Of a stretch of 64,000 nucleotides of DNA, positions 45,925 to 60,076 are shown in pieces. Within the stretch, counting starts at the first letter, position 1. Each line of letters opens with the position of its first letter. A program made the position numbers and the translations under genes. The stretch lies in contig NC_085854.1 in assembly GCF_020906515.1 (NCBI RefSeq), positions 2,294,001 to 2,358,000 of the forward strand, in the 5' to 3' direction. Origin of the DNA: Vanrija pseudolonga (lineage: Eukaryota; Basidiomycota; Tremellomycetes; Trichosporonales; Trichosporonaceae). The notes beneath the pieces were generated by a model, which was given only the letters and a program-made list of their open reading frames with translations, searched no databases and was not told the origin of the DNA.

Positions 45925-47733
45925 CTACTCGTCATCACCTGCCTCCTCCTCATCACCACCGGCCTTCTCAAAGAAGCCCTGCCCTTCGTGCTCGCCGGGG
46001 CCGAGAACAGCGTCGAACGCCGCGCGGCCGGCATCGGCGGCAAAGTCCAATGCCTCAGTCAGGGTCTGCCCACCAGTGTATCGCTCGAGTCGGACGAGCC
46101 CTGGTGGCGAACACGACGTTGACGTCGTCACTGCCGCCGCCGTAGCTGACTCAACCGTATGCTCGAGGTAATACGACTCGAAGACCGCGCCACCGGGCAC
46201 CAGGCGCTCGAGGAACGGCTGCAGCTTGGCCTTCGCGTCGTCGCCCACACCCGCCTCCGTCCAGAGATACACGATCCACTGGCCGGCGGGGCACGAGCCG
46301 GTTCCCTCGCCCATGATGAGCGCGCGGGCGAGCGGCGCACCGTCAACTGGCGGGAAGACGACCACCCCCGTGTCATCGTCTTCGGGCACCGCCTCGTCCT
46401 CGTCAGCGTCGGGTGGCGGTGCTCGCTTGAGCACGCCCGGCTGCGACGTGACCACCGCGATGCCACGCGCTGTCGTGCGTGTCCCATAAGAAGCCACTGG
46501 CACGAGCGACGGCGGGAGGAAATCGTCGCTCGTCACCACATGCCCGGCTGAAAGTGGTCGTGGGTGGCCGGGAATCTTGACCGTCACCCCACCATCCTCC
46601 ACCCCGATCGCCTCGGGCATGGCCTCCGGGCCAAGCACATACGTCCCGCCGAATACTGCACATGCGCTGTGTGCGTCAGCGTTGTGTTCGTAGAGTGGGG
46701 CTGCGCAGTGGGCTCGACGTTTGTGGCACATTCTGAAAGCAATGTTGCTTCCGGATCCGAAAAAGTCGTCCACTACACTCACCGGCAGTAGCCTTGTGCG
46801 ACCTCACCGGCACCGCCGTATTGCCCGACCAGAAACGCAGAGGGGCCATAGCGGCCCATGGAGCGGAGATAGCGGCGTGCACGGACGAGGGATGCGAGAG
46901 CCGGGTCGGCCGGGCTGGACGCGTGCGCAATGGCGTACGTTACTGCTGCTGCCAGGCGCGGGGGGAGCGCGAACGCAGCAGTCAGAAAGTCGAGGATACC
47001 GTCTTGCTCGTGGCCTTTGAGCTGCTCTTCGTCCTCAAACTCGCCGCCGATGAACATGAGCGCCTTCATCAGCCGGCGCTTGTCGAGCAGGGACACCGAC
47101 TTGTCCTGGAACACGTCCTCCTTGCCGCCTGGCACGCGGCGCGCGGCCCCGTCCTCCCAGATGGACACGCCGTCCAGCAGCCGGAAGCTGACGTACTTGC
47201 TCACGTCGCTCGAGATGAGCGTGGTGACCAGCGCGCCCCGGCTCGGCATGAGCGCCGGCTGCAGCGAGATGGCGTACCGCCGGCGGTTGGCCTGCAGCGC
47301 TGGCGTGAGAGCTGTGGTGGTGGCGTTGGTGAAGCGGATCCGCTGAGCGCGCAGGTAGTCTGACGAGTCTGAGCGGGCTGCGCTGCTCGTGCTTGGCGCA
47401 CCGGCCCGCGCTTGTGCCCACGTCGCCAGCTCGTCGAGAGTCAGGCTAGCCTCATCGCCGCCATAGTACTCGTTTCCGTCCAGGTGGAGGACCGACTTGC
47501 CAGCCTTAGCGAGCGCGCTGGGGCATCAGCTCTAGTCAATAGACGATGCAATGGTGACGAGCACACGACTTGGAAATCAAGTCGGATCAACGACGACGGG
47601 GTACCGACGCTTGCTCGAGCGCGGCACTCGTCCGCGACTAGCTAGCTAGCTAGCCGACTCACGCAGCAGCAATGCTCTCTGCGAGCCCCGTCCCGAGGAC
47701 GATAACGTCGTACTTGTCCGACTCGAGCTCCAT
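45925..47733 (-). CDS. MRS6: Rab escort protein (Rab geranylgeranyltransferase component A)
   Basis: Three exons: 47663-47733 (MELESDKYDVIVLGTGLAES, the FAD-like GDI/REP nucleotide-fold motif), a long second exon starting AALAKAGKSVLHLDGNEYYG, and a third starting RACAVFGGTYVLG. Sequence-conserved regions: LDGNEYYGGDEASLTLDEL, the ISLQPALMPSRGALVTTLIS region, KYVSFRLLDGVSIWEDG, VFQDKSVSLLDKRRLMKAL, SMGRYGPSAFLVGQYGGAGE, and a C-terminal acidic tail. The SLLDKRRLMK block and the longer inserts favour Rab escort protein over Rab-GDI. It presents Rab GTPases to the prenyl transferase. Intron 1 (about 150 nt) carries AGCTAGCTAGCTAGCTAG near 47639. Confidence 0.9.
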
Positions 47734-48367
47734 GGGGTTGGGGTTAGGGCGGTGGTGTTATCGATGCAGATTGGGAGTCGGTATTGGGCGCGCGGTATGT
47801 AATTTCCACTGGGCGCTTGCTTGCCTGCTCGTCTGCTCGCCTGATCGCTTGCGGCCGATGGCGGAAGGCTGAGGTCACCGAGTCGGATTGGAGTTGGGCC
47901 GTTGTGTCCAATTCCGGGGCCGCGTAGAGTGGACAGCTGGCTGACTGTAGGCTGGGATTAACGGGGGAGATAGAGAATGGAGTCGAGTAGACAGACAATG
48001 ACGCCTTGGGCCGGATGCCTGGCGGAGGGAGGGGCTGCCTGCACTGGGCTGGCGGGCCGATGCACGCCCACGCAAGCCAAGGGCCCCCGAGTGAGTCGGG
48101 CTAGTCGGGGCTGGGGTGGAGGATTGCCACTTATTGACTCCCCCCAGATTTGAATCGACTCGTTTCAAGCTACCTCCCCCTAATCCGTCAGACTCCCGCC
48201 CAGGCAGCCTCCCACCCAGCGCGCCAGCGCCCAGCGGCGGCCGCCACGCACGCCACGCCACGACAGTCGAGTCGTCAAGCATCGTGATTCCCTCTTCCCC
48301 CCCTCGCCACTATATAACCGCACGGCACTCTACTCACCACCCACCCCCACCTCAACGAACAACAGCC
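47734..48367. promoter_or_regulatory. divergent promoter, MRS6 and SEC66
   Basis: 634 bases between two secretory-pathway genes on opposite strands. A TATA-like CTATATAACC lies at about 48311, some 55 bases upstream of the SEC66 start. The rest is low in features; no gene seen. Confidence 0.45.
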
Positions 48368-49341
48368 ATGGCCACGTCTCTCGCAGTCCCAATCGCCTAC
48401 ATTACGGTGCTCGTCACCTCACTGGCAATCTTCTCGCGCATTTATAGGCGCCGTAGAGCTGGTAAGTGTCAACACGACGCCAAATTGCACCCAACAGTGG
48501 TGATAAGCCAGTGCCAGTGTAGCAAGCCAAAGGCGCTCGCACTGGCGCTGGCACACGCCCACTGCTGCTGCATCCATCAACCCAAAGCACCCCCGCTTAC
48601 ACATCCGCCTGCAGCTGAGAAGACGTCGTTTGAGCCATGGTTCCCCGCCCACCCCGCCCGCGACATTTACATTACGCTGCTCGGTGCCGAGCCGCCCGTG
48701 CCCGAGAGCATGCTCAAGTCTGCTCTCCTCGTGCGCGCCACGGCCGACGTCAAGCGCATCTGGCGCATCAAGGAGGACAAGCAGACGCTCCAGGGCCTCC
48801 ATCAGCGCGGCCTCGTCGGCGACGATACCATGGCCCGCTTTGCTGCTGCCGAAAAGGAGCTCGAGGCCGAGATTGTCGACGTCGTGTCCGAGGCCAACAC
48901 GTTCCGTAACGGCTGGGGCACCATGATCTTTGCCACGGCCTCGGAGATGGCCCACGCCGAGCGCACCCGCGACACTGTTATCAACATTGGCAAGGTCAAG
49001 GCTCTTGAGGGTTAGTTGGATGGCACATGGACACCACACACACACAGTCGCTGACACCGACAACAGAGAAGCGCCTCAGCCTCCGCGCCAAGCTTCTCGG
49101 TCTCCCCGTCGTCCAGGCCCAGCTCGCTGCCAACGCCCAGCAGCGCTCCCCCGGTTCCGTTTCTCCTGTCCGTTCTCCTTCACCCGCTACCGCCGCCAAT
49201 GTTGCCACTACTCCCCCTGTTGTCGAGTCGTCTTCGCCCATCCACTCTGGCGCGTCCACCCCGTCCAAGTCTGCCACCACTACGCATGCCACAAACACCC
49301 CGTCAAAGAAGGCTCTCAAGGCCGCGGGCAAGAAAAAGTAA
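48368..49341 (+). CDS. SEC66: Sec66 subunit of the Sec62/63 translocon complex
   Basis: Three exons. An N-terminal membrane anchor (SLAVPIAYITVLVTSLAIF) is followed by SRIYRRRRA. The intron joins (G|CT) to AEKTSFEPWFPAHPARDIYI. Family motifs: WFPAHPARDIYITLL, VPESMLKSALLVRATADVKR, RIWRIKEDKQTLQGLHQRGL, VGDDTMARFAAAEKELEAEI, VDVVSEANTFRNGWG and IFATASEMAHAERTRD. The third exon is EKRLSLRAKLLG plus a Ser/Pro/Thr tail ending in a Lys-rich KAAGKKK. The protein belongs to the post-translational ER import machinery. The donor of the second intron is GTTAGT, slightly unusual here. Confidence 0.95.
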
Positions 49342-50287
49342 AAACTGTAGCTTATCATCCTCTCGTGCAGAGTATACCCCCACATACTGCACGTCTCAGT
49401 CTCCCCCCATGCATTAACATCCACACTTTGTCGAGCCACGAAGAGAACCTGCTACGCCGAGCCAGGCGCCAGACGTCACCATGCGGTGTACGAGCCGGGT
49501 TGCATCACCGGACCCTGAACTCACGTGGAGGTTGCCAGCCTTGACTCGATTTTCTTGCACCCAAACTCGACTAGATATGATCCGGCCGGACGCCACCCAA
49601 GCGGCCCTGGGCAGAGCAGCAGCCTTCGGACGTGTCGGTCGGTGGCCACCACTGCAAGCTACCACATGGTCACACTGCCTACGCGGTCAATCCCATAGTC
49701 AGGAGCTGCAGGATCGTTTACCAGCCAGCCAGCACCCATGCCGCAGGCGGCTGCACATGCTGCACACCACTGCCCGCACCGACAAGCACCTGCCTCGCAC
49801 CTTACCGGACGCCGATGCCGCCGGTATCATGACGCTGGATCTCGGGCCAGTCCTATTAACAGCCCCTATATAGGGCCCTACGCCAGGGCACGCATCGGGC
49901 TACGCATAGACAATCATGCCGCCTCGATCCGAATCTCGCCCCGCCACGCTCCCACTCGCTCCGACTCCGACGTCGTTGATATGATCTCTTCTCCATTTTT
50001 CGGTACAAACACGGTATTGACGGATGGGGGGGGGGGGGGGAGGGTGTCCACAGCCACAGGTTCAGCCACATATTGCCAGCAGTAACAGCTGTTTTCTGTC
50101 TTCCAGGCTCATGGCTGTCTCCCGAGACAAAGTCGGCAGCTGGGCGACCGGGGCACGGGCAGGCGAGGCAGAGGCGGAACGAAGGGACAAGAAGGGCAGT
50201 GTGTGCGGGGTATGATTGGAAAGTGAAAACATGTGATGGACGTAAGGCGCTCTTCGCTGTCGCTTCTCTCAACCTGTATCTCTTCCC
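49342..50287. other. convergent intergenic region, about 945 bases
   Basis: Lies between the stops of SEC66 and UBP15. It holds a perfect 12-base palindrome CCCTATATAGGG at 49864-49875 and a 15-base G run at 50026-50040. Open frames found here have no family resemblance. No gene called. Confidence 0.4.
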
Positions 50288-54237
<3,950 letters not shown>

Positions 54238-56210
54238 GGTGAATCACACCCCTGTAGGGGAGGGTACGGGGTGTGGGTGATGCAGGTTGTTGTTTGAGCA
54301 AAGGAGGTGCTTGTTGTTGGACAACAAGGTGTGGGTTATCAAGCACGAAATGGGCCAGACGGGGGGGGGGGGGGAGAGGAGTGACGCGTTGTTGAACGAC
54401 GCCTTGTGCACCACTCGTTTGTTCGTGCTACAAGACAAACAGGGAGGTGAGAACCAGAGGCGCGATCGCAATCACAGGGGCGGGGGTGGCGGAGGGGGGG
54501 AGGGAGAGAGAGGAGAGAGAAGGGTTGGTTGTAGGAAGGGGTACAAGGATGACGGGCCGAGTAGTGGAGATGTCGTGAGCGAGCGAGCGAGCGAGCGAGC
54601 AGCGGGGTCGACGAGTGGGTAGCGAACGTCGTCGGCGGCGGTGGGCGCGCAGGCAGGGCGGTGGGCGGCGGCGACAAGTCACCAGGCGGCTGTTGTAACC
54701 GTCAATTAGTAAAGGGTCAATCAACATTAGCGGAATCAATTATCATTAGATCTAGCTAATACGAAGCTCGCCCTGCGACGCGCATGCCTGCATGCCTCAC
54801 TGTACGGTGAGCGACGGGAGCATTTTCCCGGATTTAACTTTAACTCCATGCGTGTGGCGGCGCATCCGCTGGCCTTTCGCACCAGACGTCGCCGGATTGA
54901 CACAAAAACTTGGACAAGCATCTTCTTGCTCCTCTCTACACCATTTCACTCTAACCCATTTCTGACCTCGACATCCCAGCATCTCCAGCATGCAGTCGTT
55001 CCTGCGATCGTCTGGTGGCCGCTACTCATCCCCCTCCTAGCTCCCCTCCCCTTCCTCTTCCCTCCCCCCCCCCCTTCACCCCAACCCGCGGTTCTTAGAT
55101 CCGCGACCAGGAGGACACATGTGCTGGCCGGCTCTGCTGACTGGGCCCCTGGGCTCTGCCTATGCCTGGTGAGTCGGGTACGGGCTCCCCAGCGCGTCCT
55201 CCGCCACCCTTTCGGTGTGCGATTGGTCGTCGTATGAGTCAACCCGTGGAAGAGCACCACCCACTGTGGGCTCGGCGAAGGCCGCCCCCGTTTTGGGGGC
55301 TGGCCGGCTGCTGGCCTATGTCTTCCCACCGCTCCCGTTCTGGGGGCACGGTTGGGGTGTGCTTGGGATCAAGATGAGGTGGTGCGTACGCCCAACTCTA
55401 CCGATCCTCTAGCAGACATTCGACACATGGTCCGTTTTGTTTCTGGTGAGTCTTGTTTCTTCTCTCTCTTCCTTCTCTCCCTCCCTCCCTTCCCCCATCC
55501 CCAGCATCTTCTATGATGATAAACACTTCCTAATCGTATTCACACTGTGCAATTTTCTTCGGAGATGCGCGTAAACACTTCAACGGTATCTGATACCTCC
55601 CATTCCACCTCTCTCTTTTCTTGATTGTGAAGAGGAGTAGTGCTGACGACGCATTAGCCATGCCATGAATGAAAATCTTAGACAAGCTGTCGCGCTGCAT
55701 TCGAGACGAGCAAGGCCGAGGGCCCTACTGACGTCCGCCTCCCCACCCATCCACTCCCACCCCATCCCCGCTCACTGAAGAGCACTAGCCGCCCCTTCCG
55801 GCCAGAGCTTTCATTTTGCGGAGGAGAAAGAAACCGTTCTAACACGACGGCCACGTTCCATGGATTTCGGCGCGACTCTTGCTTCGTGCTGTGGGTCAGT
55901 GTCGATTGAAGGAGCGCGGATATTGTACAGTCTTTGTAGTTGAAATGCAAGTGGGTATACAGTACTACAGTGTCAACACATGAGTCGTGTTGGGTGGGGC
56001 GGGGGCTGGGGTCGGAGTCGGGGTAGCGGCCGCGCTGTCGCTGTCGCTGTACTGTCACCGTCGCCGTTGCCCACCGCCAGAGTCGCCGTCGCCTGCTGCC
56101 TCCATATCCGCGCCACGTCGGTCTCGGTCGCCACGTCGTGTCGTGTCGGTCAGCCTCCTTCATCCTCGCTCCTCCGCCTCCCCCGTCCATCCCTCTCACG
56201 CCGAACCCGC
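54238..56210. other. 2-kb intergenic region with simple repeats
   Basis: Promoter of UBP15 plus the 3' flank of the RAMP4 gene. It has G14 at 54361-54374, GGGGAGGGAGAGAGAGGAGAGAG at about 54497, a GCGA tetramer run at 54579-54600, an AT-rich island at about 54690-54770, C9 near 55065, and a CTCCCTCCCTCCC tract near 55474. An ATG at 55427 followed by a good GTGAGT donor leads to no convincing second exon. No gene called. Confidence 0.4.
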
Positions 56211-56565
56211 TCAAAGAGTGCCGAGGAAGATGAGGCGCAAGAGCTCGACGACAGCTGCCCACGTGTCAGCTACTACTACCCTCCATCACGCCGCCCCACG
56301 CGCACTCACTTCCGCCAACGACGAGGAACAGCATCGTCCCAACAAGCCACTTGGTCGCGCTCCGCTTCTGGAGCGTCTTGGACGGGCGCGTCGTCTTCTT
56401 GCCCGCCTGTGCGCGCGCGGCAAAGTTGGCGTTCTTGCGCTTGATGTCTGCGGCGGTTGGCTGGGTGGGTGAGCGAGGGCGAGGGCGAGGGCGAGCGGGG
56501 TGAGGGAAGGGGCTCGCGCGCCTCGGCGCCGGCGTGTGCCGCCCAACGCTGCGACGACTTACCAT
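56211..56565 (-). CDS. YSY6: RAMP4/SERP1 (Ysy6) translocon-associated tail-anchored protein
   Basis: Tiny ER protein of 65 residues. Exon 1 codes only for Met (56563-56565, donor GTAAGT), exon 2 is 56310-56460 (PTAADIKRKNANFAARAQAG, KTTRPSKTLQKRSATKW) and exon 3 is 56211-56254 (T/VVELLRLIFLGTL). The tail anchor LVGTMLFLVVGGTVVELLRL matches RAMP4, whose LFxFVVCG-type helix binds Sec61. The acceptor CCCAG before CCAACC keeps frame; the next AG four codons later would shift frame, which supports the chosen site. RAMP4 stabilises membrane proteins during ER stress (family knowledge). Confidence 0.85.
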
Positions 56566-56839
56566 TGTGTTGTGTTTCCTGGGGTGTGGTTAACGAGCGT
56601 GTGATGGGTCGTGTTGTGTTGCCTTTGTTCTGTCGTCGTCGCGTCGTCAATGTCAAGTCAGGTGCTCGCCGTGTTCGACCTGTTCCAGCGAGGCATTCTA
56701 AGGCACATGGAATTCTTACGTAAATGTATTTTGGCCGGAGAGATCCTAAACAATGAGGCACCTTCTGCCCGTTGCAAGCCCGTTGCAATGCCTTGCATTG
56801 ATTGTCCTGCTACTTTCTACTTGTGATCTTGTGATCATG

Positions 56840-59575
56840 CTACAACACCTCGACAACGTACGCGACACGCCCGTCGCGCTCCACCTTCTTGCCACCCTTG
56901 ACGCTGCGCACATCGCCCACCGGGAGGAACACGTGCAGCTCGCGGCCCCACAGGGGCTTGAAGTCGTGCGTCGTGAACTTTGCCTCGACAGCAATCTCCT
57001 CGGCGGCAGTGTACGTGATTTGGATGTCGGCGCGGCCGGGAGCACGCGAGATACCGTCGTCCTCGGTCCAGGTGCGCGTGTGGCTGCCCTTGTCGCCGGG
57101 GAAGATAAGGACGCCGCGGAAGTCGTCGAGGCCGACAACGCCGCCCTCCTCCTCCAGCTCGATGTCAACGCCGTCTGGCGTTGTACGCGCCGGGCCGGTA
57201 CGCTGCGTGACGGTGTGGTAGTCCTTGCCAATTGGGATGGCGGCGCCCTCACGCGCGAGGAGACCCATGTGCTCGAGCGGCGTGGCAATGGTCACCGTCG
57301 AGCCGGCGACGTGGCGGCCGTGGGGGGCGTGCAGGTCGAAGTAGAGCGACTCGTCCGAAGCCGACGCCTTGGGGAGGTACACGGTACGCGTGAGTTCGCC
57401 TTCGAAAAGCGCTGGTGCGGAAAGCAGCTGTCCCGCGCCGATCCATGCGTCGAACCCGTTCAGCACGGCGTCGGTGTACACCTTGGGGTCGGAGGCAAAG
57501 TCTCCCCAGCCGAGCCACGAGTTGGTCGGCTCGGCGTCGTCGTGCGAGCCCCACATGAGCGAGTTGAAGTACGGGAGGAAGGCATAGCGCCACTTGATCG
57601 CGTCGCGGATGAGGGGCAGGACAGCGGGGTACATCCAAGGCGTGTTGGTGGCGGACGCCCCAGAGGGGTCGTCCTTGGACGGCTTGAACGCGTGAATGCA
57701 GAATCGTGCGTGCGTCACGCCGAGCTGAACCCAGCGGACAAAGAGCTCGGGAGAGGGGAGGGGGCCGCCAAAGCCGCCAATGTCCGAGCCAGTGGACTGC
57801 ATGAGCGAGATACCGCAGTTGAGCTGGATGGGCTGCGAACCACGCAGGTTCTTCCAGCTCGTCTCGTTGTCGCCCGTCCAGGTACCACAGGCGTACTTGA
57901 ACGCGCCGACGTTACCCGAGCGCGTGAGAACGTACGGCCGGCGATCGGGGTTGGCGGCGAGCAGCGTGTCGTGAGAAGTCTTGGCGACCATCTCGGTGTT
58001 GATCATGCGGCCCAGGAGGCCGACCTTGGCGTTGCCTGGTGCGGCTGGCGAGGCGAACTGGTGAGGGAAGTCGTTGTGCGCGAGGAACTCGTCGTCGTGC
58101 AGCGAGTACTCGTTGTTGTCGCTGGGAGGTTAGACGGCACTCTTACCACGTACTCACTTCCACATGCCGTCCATGCCGGCGTCGATCAGGCTCTTGACGC
58201 CATCAGCCCACCACTGACGTCCGGTGGCGCTCGTCATGTCAACCCAGCTGCCCTTGCCGTTGCAACCGATACCCGAGGACCAGATACGCGTCTGCGCAGG
58301 TGCCTTGACGTGGTCGTCCCAGAACAGGCCGTCGTTGTCATGCACCTTGGCGTATTGGGGGTGAATGTTGAGCATATCTGTGGTCAGCGGGGTCGGTAAG
58401 AGGGACGCCACTCACAAGGCTTGATGTTTGGGACAACCTTGATACCCGCCTTGTGAAGGCCACCGACGAGCCCCTTGAAGTCTGGATATCTCTTCGTGTT
58501 CATCGTGAACACGTTGCGGTTGCCAGTCTCGGGGTCGACAGTGTAGCCAGACGAGAACTGAGAGGTGAGCCAATGTATGCCCTCGTCCACCTACATGAAT
58601 AGCAGAGCATGGGATGTCATGCTTCTTACACAGCTCTGGCCATTCGGACAGCAGCTCCTGCGCAATCGGCTCGTCACTCTCGCCGAGACCCATTCCAGAG
58701 GCAAGGTATCCGAGCCAGTCGCGGCCGACGAGCATGGGCTTGCCGACGATTTCGGCCCACGTGCGCGTCACCTGCTTGACGCCCTTGCCGAGGAGGTACC
58801 ACTCCTCGAGTCCTCCCCAGTCCTGGGTAAACGTCTTGAAGTAGCCCCAGGGGTCGTCATGGTGGCGGCCAATGTCCCACAGCGCATTCGAGTTGGTCGC
58901 ATGGTAGATGGCGTAGGTCGACCTTGGCTGGCCACCGGCCTCGGCCCTTGGCGTGGAGATGAGGAACGGCGTGTGCTTGTACAGCGGGTCGGTCTCGTAC
59001 GCGTCGTAGCATGCCGAGTCGGAGCCCGTGATCTGGAAGCTGCGTCCCGTGAGGTCGATGGGGCCGGCCTTCTCGCCAAGTCCGAGATGGAGGTTGTCCC
59101 GCTCGATCCACCAGTGGCGCATCACGCCGTGCTCCGTGAGCGCATATGACCTGGCCGAGAGGTCGCCGCAGACGCGGACCTTGTTGCCCGCGCCATCGTC
59201 CTCCCAGATCTCGAGGAGGATCGAGTCGGCCCAGTTGAGGCGGAGCTCGCGTTTCTTGTTGGCGCCGTCGAGGTCGACCGCTCCAACCTCGGGGAAGGGG
59301 ATGACAGCTTCGCACGTGCGCTCGTTGAGGAGCGCGATGGTGAACGGCACAGGCGTGTACTTGAGCACGACGTTGTCATGCGGCGGAAGGGGGCGGTCCG
59401 GACCAGTCAGAGTCACGCGGAGCGCGTTGGCGAGGGGAAACTCGAGAGTGTAGACGAAGTCCTTGTATGGTGCCTTGGGCGACGACACGAGCGAGAAGGA
59501 GGTGGCGGTCGCGCCGGCTGCGGGTGCGCCGGCGGGCAGCTGGAACGACGACAGTTCGCGCTCGACGTAGACCAT
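56840..59575 (-). CDS. glycoside hydrolase family 31 (alpha-glucosidase/alpha-xylosidase type)
   Basis: About 870 residues, four exons, no signal peptide (MVYVERELSSFQLPAG), so probably intracellular. N-terminal beta domain with GLGEKAGPIDLTGRSFQITG and SDSACYDAYETDPLYKHTPF. The TIM barrel includes WLGYLASGMGLGESD, KKHDIPCSAIH spliced to FSSGYTVDPETGNR, GIKVVPNIKP, WSSGIGCNGKGSWVDMTSA, the catalytic nucleophile block AGMDGMWNDNNEYS (Asp in WxDxNE) and the acid/base block RSGNVGAFKYACGTWTGDNE. Later come QSTGSDIGGFGG and RYAFLPYFNSLMW. The intron at about 58569-58606 was chosen because SAIHFSSGY restores the family sequence. It releases alpha-linked glucose or xylose; linkage is not predictable. 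Confidence 0.93.
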
Positions 59576-60076
59576 TGTGGGGTAGGTGGTTTGTCGTTGT
59601 GGTGGTGCGGATACCCGTACCGGTCGTGCCGGGGATGGTTATGTAGCAGTCGCGACAAGTCTGGGGCTTCGCAGTTGCCCGCAATAACAACCTCCTGCCA
59701 TGTCTCTCCACAATGACGGCCACCGGTGGCCCCGGTCACGGTCCGACGACCCGTACTCCGGCACCGGACGGCCGACTGTGGCCCGGACGGGGTTTCGGCG
59801 CCGACAATGACACGGCTCACCGCCGAGACGCCGACTGAATAAGGCTCAACTCCTGTTCGGGAGCCTTTTTCTGTGACGCGCCTATTCAGCCACGTGGGAG
59901 CATTCGTCATGCCTCAATCCGATCGTCGGGGTCCCCGCATTTCACTCCCGTGGCACTGTCACTGTTAGGGTCTGTCACCAAAGGTTGAATCGCACCAAGG
60001 ACGAGACACCATGACGAGAACATAATCCCCCCTTGTCATTGTCAAACATTCCACATCACACTCACACTCACTCACA
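59576..60076. promoter_or_regulatory. divergent promoter, GH31 and F-box/WD40 genes
   Basis: 501 bases between two starts. The middle (59719-59775) is rich in CGG and CCG triplets, for example CCACCGGTGGCCCCGG and ACCCGTACTCCGGCACCGG, the half-sites used by Zn2Cys6 factors. CACTCACACTCACTCACA leads directly into the F-box gene start. Confidence 0.4.

Noticed and set aside
55427-55520. Possible mini-gene: ATG GTC CGT TTT GTT TCT followed by a good GTGAGT donor and CCCCAG acceptor
   Set aside because: The second exon stops within about ten codons in every phase tried, and nothing resembles a known small protein.
58569-58608. Alternative 39-nt intron ending in GTAG before VDEGIHWLTSQ in the GH31 gene
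   Set aside because: Its phase does not restore the frame. The neighbouring GTAGGT...CTCAG intron joins SAIH to FSSGY exactly as in GH31 relatives.
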